From: Halichondria panicea
Taxonomy: Eukaryota; Porifera; Demospongiae; Suberitida; Halichondriidae
Length of the DNA: 64,000 nucleotides
Assembly: GCF_963675165.1 (NCBI RefSeq)
Contig: NC_087379.1
Span: forward strand, 2,608,201-2,672,200
Reading direction: 5' to 3'
This document shows, piece by piece, positions 35,440-46,530 of the stretch; position 1 is the stretch's first letter, and the number at the start of each line of letters is the position of its first letter. Position numbers and translations under genes: made by a program. A model generated the notes under the pieces. That model worked only from the letters and a program-made list of their open reading frames with translations, did not search any database and had not been told where the DNA came from.

Positions 35440-36603
35440 TATTGCTTGTGAGGGTTGTCCATCCCTGCCACTACGCCCAGTTTCTTGTACATACTCCTCA
35501 ACTGATGAAGGCATACCCCAATGAATAATGGTTCGTACGTCTGGGCAGTCAATACCCATTCCAAAAGCTGTTGTGGCAATCACTAAACGTAATGTGCTGT
35601 CAACTGAGGTGAAAGAATTCAACACATCTTCTTTTTTGCTAACAGAAAGCACTCTAGTAAACATGTCAACTAGTCGATGACCTTTAACATTGGGACATCC
35701 AGGTGGATCAGTTATATAGGATCCGAGACTGCACTTAATCACCATATATAAAGATGAGCAATCGGCATAACTTCGTACGTAAATCACTGTTTTAGGGTAT
35801 GACTTCCGTTTTTCTCGAATTTCATCAGCAATTTTTACACCAAGGCTTTCAACGTCAATCTTAGAGTGAACCTCATAAGAAATATTGTCTCAGAAAGGAG
35901 GGGAGGCAATTAAAGTAGGATCGTCCATACATAACCTTCTACTGACAATGTAAAATGTTTCTGTTGTAGAGGTAGCAGTAAGTGCGTGAACACCGACATT
36001 GTCTGGAATGAGGCTCCTTAAATCTCCAATCTCCGAAAAAGCGACTCGAAAATCATCTCCCCAGGTTTTAACACAATGGGCTTCATCAACTACTACTGCA
36101 ACGAGATTCTTTATATACGGTGGTGACAGAAGCATATTTCGAAAAATACCCTTCGCTAATATGCTCTCTGGGGAGATGAACACCAACTGAGCTTCTCCTT
36201 TCAGTACTCTGTTAATAGCACTACGGTCTGTCTGAGCTTCTCCAACGTATTCCACTGTCAATCCTCCAGCTGCATACTTTTTTTGTTGATCCATCATCAG
36301 CAAAGTGAGGGGACTAATACAAAGTACAATGCTTCCAGATGTTCCTGCAAAACAGAAAAAGGCGTATATATATAGGTACACTCATACAGCAATTTTAGTT
36401 CACCTTTCAATTGGTCAAAGGCCATAGGTAATGCAGCAAAGATTACTGACTTTCCATAGCCGGTTGGCAGTGACACAAATGTGTCCTTTCCTCCAATGAT
36501 CAAATACATTGCTTTCATTTGCTCTGGCTTTAAATAATGGATCCCACCCAATTGCTCTAGCACTCTCAATTATCACGTCTTGCATCTTCATGTGTCTTTC
36601 CAT
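35440..36603 (-). pseudogene. RecQ-like DNA helicase fragment, disrupted
   Basis: Helicase motifs run in order: YLKPEQMKA (Q/0 region), LPTGYGKS (Walker A, motif I), ISPLTLLMMDQ (Ia), DEAHCVKTWGDDFR (II), ALTATST (III), TVIYVRS (IV), [15 protein letters not shown] (V) and [12 protein letters not shown] (VI). One intron is visible (about 36402-36346, acceptor TTTTGCAG). Breaks: a frameshift near 36568 before the Q motif, and an in-frame TGA near 35893 where CGA (Arg-Asp-Asn) would be expected. The protein ends right after motif VI, with no zinc or HRDC region. RecQ helicases unwind DNA 3'-5' with ATP. Location inside a transposon suggests an element-borne rather than cellular helicase. Confidence 0.85.
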
Positions 36604-37141
36604 AGTCTTGCACTATAATTATTGTACTAAATCTTGAAAGTCATAAACTAAATGTTCCACACTGATTTTTGGCCACACCTGTACCCATTCAGTGATTGCA
36701 TGAATTTCACCACACAGTGGGTAACACCCACTTAACACTACACTATTTGGTTAACACCCAATTATCACTACTAGGTTATCTAACCGCGGCACTTAGGGCC
36801 TGACACGAGTGGTGATAGTGAAGTTCACCAGACTCTTGCAAAGAGGCTGGAAATCGAGACTAGGCTGACTCTACTGCACTGTACTGTACTGTTCATAACA
36901 GATTATGTTCCTGGTAAATGCGCTCCAAGTACTGTGTGGGAGGACAGTTATTGAGGTTTTCTCTCGCCCACGCTCGTTAAAATTTGTCGACGTCAGTAGG
37001 GGATCACACGACTTAGCAAGGCAGGCTCTCCTTTTTCTTAGTTGCTTCCTTCTTTCTTTCTTTGTTCCTCCAATATTTCTCTTCTGTGACAAAGAACAGA
37101 AAAAGGAGAGGCTGCGAAGAAGGCTAGTACTACTAGTCTAT
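36604..37141. other. repeat-only stretch of the composite transposon
   Basis: No gene. Holds an inverted GGTTAACACCCA/CACTTA repeat (36718-36790) and the CTCCTTTTTCTTAG hairpin MITE (37018-37128), the inverted partner of the module at 33535-33650. Confidence 0.5.
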
Positions 37142-38235
37142 TAGCCTCGATCCCAGGCCGAGTTTTCGCTTTTATAACGGTTAGGCGAACAACTGGTGGT
37201 ACTAGTTGTCTGCGCATGCGTCAGTCGTTCGTCAGATTCTGACGAATGGATATTCTCGTTCACTTTCGTGACATTTATATTCGTGTACTAGAAGTCAGTT
37301 CCCGTTTTATCATTATTGGAATCGATTGGAATGGCTCTTAGCTGAAGCTTCTCTCTTCTCTGAAGCTTATTCTGAAGACTGAACAACAAGGGAAGAGGTA
37401 TAAAGCTTTGTCAAGCTTTATCAATTTATTATATTTATTTATTTTATAAGGTCAGATATTTTTGTGTGGGCCCTATGGCCGGCTATGCTATCAAGTCTTG
37501 TTCATGTTTGGCAAGAATGTAGGTAGACTATAGTTTCATCATTAATATGGTGGATCAAGTGAAGAGTGTGAGCTAGAGAACTTGGTGCTGCCATCATCAG
37601 CTCGTCGACAATGACACTATAACCGAGAAATTTAATATGTATAGATCTACACGTATTTAAAATGTCTACTTCTCTGTACAGGAGCAATGGCTAATATCCA
37701 GCTATCCCAACAGTGCTCCTCTTGGCTATACTAACGGACGAGACTGGACAGTTTGAGGTAAGGGTTTAACCGTCTTTGGTTTCTTTTAATATTGTCCTAT
37801 ACTCACAGACACAGGACTGGAGTATGACCTGCTCATTCGAGCATTGCTGGGTAGCTCAGAGACATCAAGAGAATCTACGTTTTCTCAAGCAATGAGTTAC
37901 GAGTTGGGGCCTAGAATCAGAGAAGTCCAGCAGCCTGCTAAATCTTTTTGAAACGTAATTTGAAGGCATTCAATCATCCTGAAGTTGCCCTGGGTCACTG
38001 TAATTGTGCTGCAGCACAACTGGGAACTCCCCAGGCCTTTGTGAAGCAGCTCCCTATGTGCATCTTTTGTGTACTCACTCTGTGCATTTTCTGTGTACAA
38101 ATTTCTATTATTGATTTATTAAATATTTTTGCCGACCACAAATATACAATGAAAATTTGACGCATGCGCAGACAACTAGTACCAGGCCCAGTTGTTCGCC
38201 TAACCGTTATAAAAGCGAAAACTCGGCCTGGGATC
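37142..38235. mobile_element. second copy of the 2846-type Mutator-like element, right end truncated
   Basis: Nearly identical to 2846-3933 along its length, with a short AT insertion near 37420. The left end TAGCCTCGATCCCAGG is intact. The right end stops at GGCCTGGGATC, losing the last GAGGCTA, and the next sequence differs from the first copy's flank, so no TSD remains. Nested in the 33173-38362 transposon, about 130 bp from its right end. Confidence 0.8.
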
Positions 38236-38669
38236 CGTTGAGTAACCAAACTGATTAATTTTTCATTTTTAATGTTAACGACCGTTACCAAATAAATAAG
38301 TGAACGCAAGAAAAGTGGTCAGGTTTTGGCCTGACCAACCTGACCGGTTCCGCCGGCCCTGGCTTCTAATTGTCAATAGGTGTTCATAGTACAAGCTATA
38401 TTGTTTATTATTGTACTACCTCGCGCAGTTCTATGTATTCCCCCTTGATATCCATGGTACAACTATTACATGTACGTCACGTGTACATGCATAACCCTAA
38501 CTTATGTGTATGCTGTGAATTGACTAACATATAATTATACATCGAGCTAGTGCATGCATGTGTATAATGAGTAATTAGCATTCAGTTTGACAATGAAATG
38601 TGCATTGTGACTTCATTTTTGATGCTAAAAATAGCTTGATCCTTATAAGAAATGTGGCATTGACAATAG

Positions 38670-38685
38670 CACGTGGTATATATAT
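38670..38685 (+). promoter_or_regulatory. E-box plus TATA box upstream of copy B
   Basis: CACGTG at 38670-38675 is followed two bases later by TATATATATAG, about 50 bases before the ATG at 38730. The arrangement is kept before copies C (49890) and D (61193). In C the TATA run is two bases shorter. Probable core promoter; inferred from position and conservation between copies. Confidence 0.5.
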
Positions 38686-38729
38686 AGTTTTTGTCCAGGG
38701 TGTGAGCAGAACACTAGTTTGCAATTGTC

Positions 38730-40966
38730 ATGTCTGAATCCAAATACCTACTCTTTCTAGTTAGTGCTAGAAATGCTGTTAGTGGTGCACCTGTGAATAT
38801 TGCTCCAGTAGTGACTGAAAGTTCTGGTCATGAACCTTTACCTCAGTGTGACCCATGCAGGAGAGGACAGTTGTTCCCAGTGTTACGATTTGCTTGTCAA
38901 CGAAGTGATTATAAGCAACAAAAACCGTTATAATCTCCAAAAGGTTTTCTTTCCTGCAAACTATTCTAACCCTGTGTTTGTAAGGGTTACCTATCATTTT
39001 ACTCAAAACCCAGACGGTCCTACAGACTATTTGGAGGAAGGTTCAACTCAAGTATGGTTTTGGACGGAATCGACATTCTATCTCTTCCAACCAATAGCAA
39101 GTTTGCAGTTCACTTCTCTCCTGTTTTCTGACACAACGTTAAGTTCAAATAAAATCGATTTGTATTTACAGCCAAGTTGTGAAAACAGTAGTATCGATAT
39201 GATGCAGCTACTAACTCAAAGGGTAAGTGAATTATTAGCTTCAATTGGTAGTTTTGTACATTGATTATAGGCCCTGCATGTAATCCAGTAATTAGCAATA
39301 ATAATAATATTATATGTCTCTTAAAACATTTTGTTCTTCAAAATTACAGTTAAAGTCGTATACAGCTATGCAAACTATTGCTGCTCCAATTAGCGATGAT
39401 TACGATGCAAAAGGAGAGAGCTTAGAAACATTGTTAAAGTTTCACAATGGTAGTTATATCGATGGAGGTCAACATCTTAGCTATTATACATTTGCTTTCC
39501 ACTTTGTATTCCCATTTCTTGGAGTTTTGTTCGTTGCGAATCTGCTACATCATTTTGTAGAAAACAATAAACTTATTTTTGTGAGGAGTGACAAGTCTGC
39601 AGACAATGACAGCCATGGTCTGGGAGAGTTAAAGATTTCAACTGTCAATATGACTGTATATATCAGTGTAACTTGTTGTTTTCTTTTTGTGCTTTTTGTG
39701 ATTGTACTTGATTGCATTGGAGTCAATAAACGGGTCTTCTTTGTACAAGACGAAATTTATTATTTTCCCGAAGCAAAGAGTGGAAATGAGTCATCTGTAA
39801 TGACTCTAATCCTGGAATTTAGTGTACCTGGTTTGATGCTTGCTGAAGATTTGCTTGTACTCGTTTTAATGTTTTTGATGTGTATACGCAAGTTGTGTAC
39901 TCGTACTAAATCTACTGATAAACAGTGTTGTAAAGGATGCAGCTGCTTAGGACAGTCGTGCAAGTTGTCTTTAGGATCCAACAAGAAGTGGTACAACATT
40001 ATAATGGGGCCAATTTCTTGCTTGCTTATCCATTCATATCATATCCTGGTGGGATTCATTCATACACCACACCATGCAACAAGCATGCTGGTTTTCTACG
40101 GACTTATGATTGTTACTTTTATCTTAACATTAAAGGCTGCCTATTATAACTTATTTAAGTTGTACCAATGGCATCAGAGGCAGTCCACATGTAACTGTAT
40201 TTGCAGGATATTGTTTTGTCTTTGGCCTTGTGTTATCGATGAGGATGAAGGTCAAGGGACAATCGTGGAGAATGACAGTGAAGGGACAATCACGCGCGAG
40301 TGGAATGAAGAGCGTGAGAGGCAATCCCGATGTAACAAAATCTGCAGAGCAATAGTTTGCTGTTGTCCTATTATGAAGGAAGAGGAAAGTACTCAGACGG
40401 GTGAAAGTAATCAGGTGGATAAAGGTAAATGCTGTTATTGCCCTTTTGTTATTAAAAAGAAAGAAGATGAGGAAGCTAATTGCATCAAAAGGTCTAAAAC
40501 TAAATGTGCACGCTGTTGTTATTCAAGTTTCTTGATTTTTTGTTTCTATTGGTTTTGCCGGACTAAAAACAATCAACATTGTTGTGCCCTACTGCTCATC
40601 TTTGGTTTGTCTATCTTGACAGGCTTGGTTTTTGTTTATATAGCATTCCTGTTTATCTTAGTGCCAATCAACCACGTTATTGATGATGCACCAGCACGAA
40701 TCCTCAGCATCAACCAGACCATAGTTATTCTCTTTGGAGCTGCCATAACTTACAAGATTTACCAAGATAGGAAGTTTGAGACGTTTCTCGACTACTTGGT
40801 GAGAGCTGTCACCAATAAAGATAAAATAGAAGATCGTCACTTCAAGGACATTAAAACAGACGCCTGGGAAAAGATGAGCCGTAATGAGAGACGCAAAGAA
40901 GTGGCTTACGTTGCTCTTAGTGCTATGTATGAAACAGCCAAAGTTATACCTAACAACGCAGGGTGA
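38730..40966 (+). pseudogene. copy B of the membrane-protein family; exon 1 frameshifted, exon 2 intact
   Basis: Exon 1 38730-39222 (ends AGG|GTAAGT), intron 39223-39349, exon 2 39350-40966 (538 aa). Against copy D, exon 1 has four extra bases at 38856-38859 (CCCA-TGCA-GGAG) that shift the frame after CDP. Both sides of the shift otherwise match D. It also lacks nine bases (three codons) in the signal peptide. Exon 2 has the seven hydrophobic segments, TPHHATS and DDAPARILSINQT, and a Cys-rich cytoplasmic-side insertion of about 80 residues between segments 5 and 6 that D lacks. Promoter and splice sites are intact. Unless the four bases are an assembly error, the secreted domain cannot be joined to the membrane part. 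Confidence 0.75.
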
Positions 40967-41429
40967 CTGATTGAACACTTAAAAACGCTATTGAAGTACA
41001 ATGGCTATAGACTACTACTGATTCGAATCGTATAGAAACTCTTTTTAACTATGTGTTTTAAGTGTGTTGTCATTCCATAATAGCTGTTCTAGACTGTACT
41101 TGTAGCCTTTTGTTTATACGGTAGTATAATATATTGTAGCTAATTTATCTGTCATTCGGTTGAGATCTGTTGCTACAGTGTTGAAACAATAATTATAACC
41201 ATAAACGAGTCAAAAGTCGGTGCCTAAAAAGTCCTATTACTATACATAATGGTATTCTCTTCTGGTTTGTATTACCATTCCTTGCTCACATTCCAAATAA
41301 CGGTGTCTTCACAGTGAACACACACTCATTACATAATAAAGGTTCAGCTATATATACTCTAAGCATATAAATTACAGGCACTTAGCCTTTGTGCACGTGG
41401 TTATAGTACTGTGGTTATGGTACTGTGTG

Positions 41430-41868
41430 TAGGCCTTGCCCAATTATGCTCAAAATTTTGCCTATTAGTCTAGTCTTCAATGTACCTATTAGTCTTTAAT
41501 GCTTACCCATTAGTCTCAAAATCATCAACGAGAATTACACTGCAACATCACAGACGCTTCTATATAATCTTCTAAAGAAGTATTATTGGTGAAAGAAATC
41601 TTAGAAAAAAGTCGACTGATCTAGTAGTACTACTAGCACCTTCCATACATATATATTCAGTCTAGCCACGACGTGGACCATGTGCTCAGAAGTACGTGTA
41701 AAGGTTGCATTATTCATGCTATTGAGCTTCTATAAGTACTTTCTACCAACATTTGGTAAAAATTGCCTAATAGGCTAATACTTTTTGCCTATTAGGCTGG
41801 CATAATGCTCAATGCTCCACTGCACCTATTAGTCTCAAAATTATGCTAGCATAATTGGGCTAGGCCTA
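41430..41868. mobile_element. 439-bp transposon with 8-bp TSD, present in unit 1 only
   Basis: Ends TAGGCC-TTGCCCAATTATGC and complement. The TSD ACTGTGTG is at 41422-41429 and 41869-41876. The empty site is seen in unit 2 near 52675-52690 (GTACTGTGTGTGGAG). An 8-bp TSD fits hAT-type elements. The insertion therefore postdates the duplication, or was lost precisely from unit 2. Confidence 0.85.
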
Positions 41869-42034
41869 ACTGTGTGTGGAGACTTTGACTGTTCAATTTA
41901 TGCACACCTGCATGCACCATCGAAGTAATTACGAGCTACGAGCTTGAATGTTAGCAGGTCGGCTGTTGCAAAGCTTATACACACTGTGCTCGTTTTGGGC
42001 ACGTCAGCGTGTTACTAACCCTCCATTGACGAAT

Positions 42035-42226
42035 TGATTGTAGCCATACACAATCTTCTAAATCTGATGGTTTCACACCCAAGGATGTGTATTCAGCCTA
42101 CCTCATGATTTTTAAGGTATCATTATTTCCAGTTACCCATCAATTAGAAACAATCTCTGCACACATGCACAGAGCAGCAGCTGACCGAGGTGAAGGTGAT
42201 GGCACAGAACAGGAACCTATTGGGTA
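42035..42226 (+). other. unassigned coding-like frame
   Basis: Open from CGA to TAG: RIDCSHTQSSKSDGFTPKDV, then SAYLMIFK, VTHQLETISAHMHRAAAD and GEGDGTEQEPIG. In unit 2 (52855-53046) it stays open, with two silent and two replacement changes visible. It contains a possible internal intron boundary (TTTTTAAG|GTATCA ... TTTCCAG). No start codon except an internal ATG, no recognised domain, no neighbour exon found. Could be an orphan terminal exon or chance. Confidence 0.2.
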
Positions 42227-43982
42227 GTATACACGCCGCCCTCCAGTTCATCACCAAGTATACTCGGCAGGCGTTTGTATATACCCCTTCCCTATAGTGG
42301 ATAGGATAGCACCTATGCTCAGCAAGAGAGCTCTATAACGGTTAGGCTGTCACTTAAAAGCGTTTGCTACCAGCTGCTGATGCAATTTGTTACCTGTATA
42401 CACATGCATATAATTATGATAACTGAAGTCTGAAATAAGTATTGCCACACTGTTTTCCTTTCATCTTAGAGGTCAAAATGCAACAAGCCGACATATACAA
42501 CACACAATGCCACTACCTAAAGCAGCCGTCTCACATGTCACACAATACACAATGCCACTATACTTTAATAAGTATAGTAGTAGATCTATCACATGACACA
42601 GCAACTATACTGTAGGTAGTGACATTGTGTGTTGTGTGTCAGGTGATACTGCTAACACAATGCCACTACCTATAATTAAAGTAGTCCTCTCACATGTCAC
42701 ACAATGCAACTACTGGAGTTTGTAGAATCTTTAATGCAGCACATGAATAAAAGTGTTAAGCATAGTGCGTTCCTTATAATAATAATTATGCACTATTATG
42801 CTCATATATATAAATTTGTTGCCCAGTGAGTGGGCGATCAAAGCAACCGAGTGCTCTGTATATGGCATATTGCATCACTATTATACCATAGCAACCATAA
42901 TTATATTGCTGTGTGTGTAAATGCAGTGGATGAAGTCTGCTTTTTGAGTTATGACCCATGCACCCTCCCTTTTTGAGGGCTAAATGTGTGAATAGCCCAC
43001 ATATGCATGACTTCCACAATGCACAATGCACGGGAATAACCCGTGTATTGTGCATTTTGATACCATCTGTCCGTTTACACTTAGGGGATTTATGCTATAG
43101 ATTGGTATACATGCATGTATGCAGGTATGTGTCTTAAATGTATATACACGTCAGTTACTGAACAAGTCAAATGAGATGGCTTGAGATTGAGTGTGCAGGA
43201 CTGAGTCATGTATTCAGGTGGAGTCTAGTCCCGCTATATTCGGATTAGCGAAGGTCTACTGCAGGGGGGCCGGACAGCATCACACGAGCAAATATTTCTG
43301 CTGAGTCAGGCAAGATTTTTTACATTGAGTTCAATGTGAAATTTGTCAACTAAATTACTCATTATAAATTACTCTTACCGGTTTCCCTCATTTTAACTAG
43401 AAGAATCAGTTTATACTCAGCGTTAATTTGAGGTTTAGTGAGCCTACAGTCTCGAGTCAAAGCCTCGTGTACATCTAGGTTCGAGCTTTTTAGCTTCTAA
43501 GCGACAATGAAGCTTTAACATCAAATCTACCTCATTGTGTTGAGGCTGCATCCATGGTACAAACACAGTGCTATCACATCCATGCAGGTGAGTAGACTCA
43601 GACAGACAGACAGACTGATCGCGACTATTATATACCACGTGGCGCCGCGGGTTAATAATGGTGATGGTAAAATGCCAAGCATGTTGACATGGAATTGACA
43701 AATAGTGTAGGTGCAAACATTAGAGTTGGATAAGTGGAAAGGCCTGAAGAAAAGCAAGTCGAAACGCCAAATGAGCACACTTCTTTGATAAAAAATAGAA
43801 TTCTCAACATTCTACTGGTTGTGATCAAGCGGAAGGTACAACAAGCAGGAAAAATAGTGGTATATTGGTGATTTGACAAGCCCGGTTACAGATATTGCAG
43901 ATCAGAGCGCTACCGGTAGTGGAGTTGATAAAAAAACGTATTAGTTTTCCGATATCTTAAATTTCATTATTGATGACCTATG

Positions 43983-44084
43983 CTATTTCTGTTTATTCTT
44001 ATTCCCATCAACTCTGCCATCAAAAATGCTCCTGAACGACTCTTTAGCATCAACCAACGTGACATACAATCTTTACAATACTGA
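43983..44084 (+). pseudogene. relic 3' segment of a family member (unit 1)
   Basis: Reads LFLFILIPINSAIKNAPERL then FSINQRDIQSLQY and a stop. It aligns with FILVPINHVIDDAPAR-ILSINQT of intact copies, with two losses of the conserved Asp pair (KN for DD). Nothing upstream resembles the rest of exon 2. It is a fragment of an additional, otherwise deleted family member. Confidence 0.7.
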
Positions 44085-44389
44085 GCTTAGATCAAAAAAT
44101 TTATGTTCAGCACTTGTATATGCGTTGCTTTAATTTTTTGCTGCATGTTTGCTGTCCTAGCAGTGATGACTGCATGCATGGTCCTGCTTATAGTGAGTGC
44201 TGTGTTTTGGGAGTACAATCTGTACACATTTGGTATAGTGTACATGCGTGTATGTGAAAAAATCTTGTTAACACTTCTATTTCAGGGTAAATAAACAGCA
44301 GCATTAAAGATTTGCAATTACAACTGGTTTGTACCACAATAGTGTGTCGGATAGCTCTGGCTTATCTACTGCATGCTCTCACACTGAGT

Positions 44390-44450
44390 TTCATGCACAC
44401 ACACACATGCACACACACACACACACACGCACACGCACACACACAAACTT
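44390..44450. repeat. CA microsatellite (unit 1)
   Basis: Imperfect (CA)n, with a counterpart in unit 2 at 55988-56038. Creates spurious His-rich frames. Confidence 0.9.
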
Positions 44451-44526
44451 CCCAGAGCTCAGCCATTTCCAGTCGGACACCTTTATTATATTCTCCTATA
44501 TAGTGCCCTAGTGGCTGAGTTACATT

Positions 44527-45260
44527 ATGACTCGGGCGGGGATTACGGGAATGGATGGTGAGGGGTATGCAGCTGCTCAATTTTCTAGAGAGAGAGAAAG
44601 AGAGAGTGAACTATCGTTTTTTGTGGCTCAAATTGTTGGTATTCCACTCACAAGTACACCCTCAACAGGTTCACTATCACCACTGGTAAGTGATATTTAG
44701 TTCTATTTACGCTCTTATAATGCTGAATCACTGACTTCCTTGCCCACCACCATAATTATTGCTGAACCTGCATGCCCTTGCTTATATTGAAGCTCCAAAT
44801 TGTTATGTGCATGCATGAGTGGTCATTCCAGTATGTGTGTATATTCACATGCATTCCAGTGTTACTAGTTGCTCCATGCAGCTTCAGATTATTCCCTTGC
44901 ATGTAGGTGTTGATCGTTTGGTTGGTATATTGGCTCTGTGATCCTATTTCTCACTCTATAACTGCTTGTGGGATTGTAAATTAGTTTAATTTGTATTTCT
45001 ATATCACGTCTTTTGTATCAATTTCAATTTCTGTGAGTGCATTTCTACTGTCTGATATATATAGGAATTGACATTCATTTGATACTTCGAACTGCACCTC
45101 AGCGCAATTAAGCAAACTCTTTGGGTGCTCTATACAAGTGTTCAGTGTTGCGATGATAATGAGTATACAGACAGGAGATGGGGTAGCGCTATACATGCTG
45201 ACAGAGAAACCATGAAAATTCCTTGTTACATGCACATTTATAACTTGTGCATGGTGATGT
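44527..45260 (+). pseudogene. unit-1 counterpart of the candidate small gene at 56117
   Basis: First exon-like segment 44527-44685 (MTRAGITGMDGEGYAAAQFS...) with donor CTG|GTAAGT; second segment from about 45068. Compared with unit 2 it has one T fewer in the run near 44617, changing the phase. It also has four extra bases (AATTAA context, near 45106) that put TAA in the second segment. Not translatable as one protein here. Confidence 0.25.
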
Positions 45261-45930
45261 AAGACAAATAAACTAATTGAAAAGCTCGTGGGCTTGATGG
45301 TATCACATGCCTTACATCACCACACAAGTCATAAATGTAACAGGGAATGTTCATGGTTCCTCTGTTAGCATAATTATGATATCCACATGTATATATACAT
45401 AATAATGTATATGTGGCCAAGCAAATTGATTCTTAACAGCTTGTTACGACATGCAGAATCATTAGTAGCATTTTTTTAGTATCGTCGTTTATTATTGGAA
45501 AATGTTCATGGCGTTTGCATGTACTATGGTTGAGGCTTGATGTAGTTGTTGTCACATGCATTATTCATGAGCATGAACTTTGATTTGCTGTGTACTTGTC
45601 CAACCTTTAATTGTGTGGTGTGCAGAGAAATGCATGCATGCATGCATATACCATTGTCAACTTATAAACGCTCTTAAAATAACATGGCCACAAATCAGTT
45701 GACAATTCATTTTTAATGGCATGCACGTGCTGTTTAGCCTATACCCACCCATACAGTGTGTATTCACTGGATGTTAGTTTAGTGTTATGTCCATGAATGA
45801 TTATAATGCTATTGGATATATTTTACCATGGAAATGGTGTGATTTGAACATGCAACTATAAGGCTCACAAAGAAATTAGCCAGGCTGAGTGTTAACATAT
45901 TAATCTATAATCTTCTAGACTAAAGCCAAT

Positions 45931-46530
45931 ATGAGATATTTAGCTAACGTGATTTTTGTCATCAGTCTTGCTTCATATGCGAATTCCCTACCTCTTGGAA
46001 ATGCTACAGATGGTGCGGGTGTAGCAAATACGTTTGGTTGCGAGCCAGGAGAAATTAAGTGCTCGAAATGCTTCGATGTGCTCGTTAATGAAATTATATC
46101 AAGTGATCGAAATCGATACAACTTGCAGCGTATTTTTCCATCTGATACAGCAAACCCAGTTTTTATTGCAGTGACATACTACTTTACGAGAAACGTGTCT
46201 GCATGGAAATGGCTCCACTGACTATTCTCTAACCTCCCCCAACCAAACCTGGTTTTGGACTCAGTCCACTTTCTACTTGTTCCAACCAGTTGAATCTCTC
46301 CAGTATACATCTCTCCTGTTTTCTGATCCATCTCTATACATAAGTCAAACGTCTCCTTGTATCTTGAACCAAACTGCATGGAAGCTGATGTCGATATGCT
46401 CAAGTTTCTCACCCAAAGGGTAAAAAGCTGCTATATAGCTGCATGTATACAGTGAGTAATTTTTGCCGTAGATATAGTGTAACTTTATTTTCAGTTAAAG
46501 ATCTATGCCATGGAACAAAAAGTTGCTGCA
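45931..46530 (+). pseudogene. copy E1 of the membrane-protein family (exon 1 broken, exon 2 interrupted)
   Basis: Exon 1 45931-46419 (ends AGG|GTAAAA) starts with a signal peptide (MRYLANVIFVISLASYANS) and the family ectodomain CEPGEIKCSKCFDVLVNEII. A 4-base gain relative to gene A at about 46198-46202 (GTCTG-CATG-GAAATGG) shifts the frame. A net loss of four bases near 46345 restores it for the last residues (LYLEPNCMEADVDMLKFLTQ). Exon 2 begins at 46495 (TTTTCAG|TTAAAG) with LKIYAMEQKVAA and then runs into retroelement sequence instead of the membrane segments. Non-functional as a family member. Confidence 0.8.

Larger units (their letters stand above)
33173..38362. mobile_element. 5.19-kb composite DNA transposon with 3-bp TSD (CTT), RecQ-bearing
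   Basis: Ends are CCAGAGCCGGAGGAAGC and the complement of CCAGGGCCGGCGGAACC. CTT flanks both sides (33170-33172, 38363-38365). The empty site is preserved in the paralogous units as AACAGCTTCTAATTG (for example 48998-49012), so the insertion is exact. It carries a broken two-exon gene (34180-35437, plus), a broken RecQ-like helicase (35440-36603, minus) and younger MITE insertions. A 3-bp TSD with an associated helicase brings Academ-like elements to mind, but no transposase core was recognised, so the superfamily is open. Confidence 0.7.
40967..43982. other. spacer of unit 1
   Basis: Follows copy B. Holds the transposon at 41430-41868 and a coding-like frame at 42035-42226 (ends DRGEGDGTEQEPIG). 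It also holds short repeats of the type ACACAATGCCACTACCT (42500-42700), an imperfect hairpin AATGCACGGG/CCCGTG (43018-43056), and a repeat block GACAATGAAGCTTTAACATC to GCGCCGCGGGTTAATAATGG (43503-43660) that recurs twice in the extra block of unit 2. The frame 42786-43055 (minus) is shared by both units but shows no domain. Confidence 0.4.

Noticed and set aside
38730-39222. TGCA gains as novel splice acceptors (CATGCAG) creating in-frame introns
   Set aside because: No donor at a workable distance; the implied introns would be under 30 bases.
42786-43055. 89-residue minus-strand frame kept identically in unit 2 (53597-53866)
   Set aside because: Identity only reflects the recent duplication; no domain, signal or splice context.
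44103-44294. Hydrophobic 63-residue frame after the SINQ relic
   Set aside because: Does not match the last segment of the family, and the unit 2 copy is frameshifted within it.
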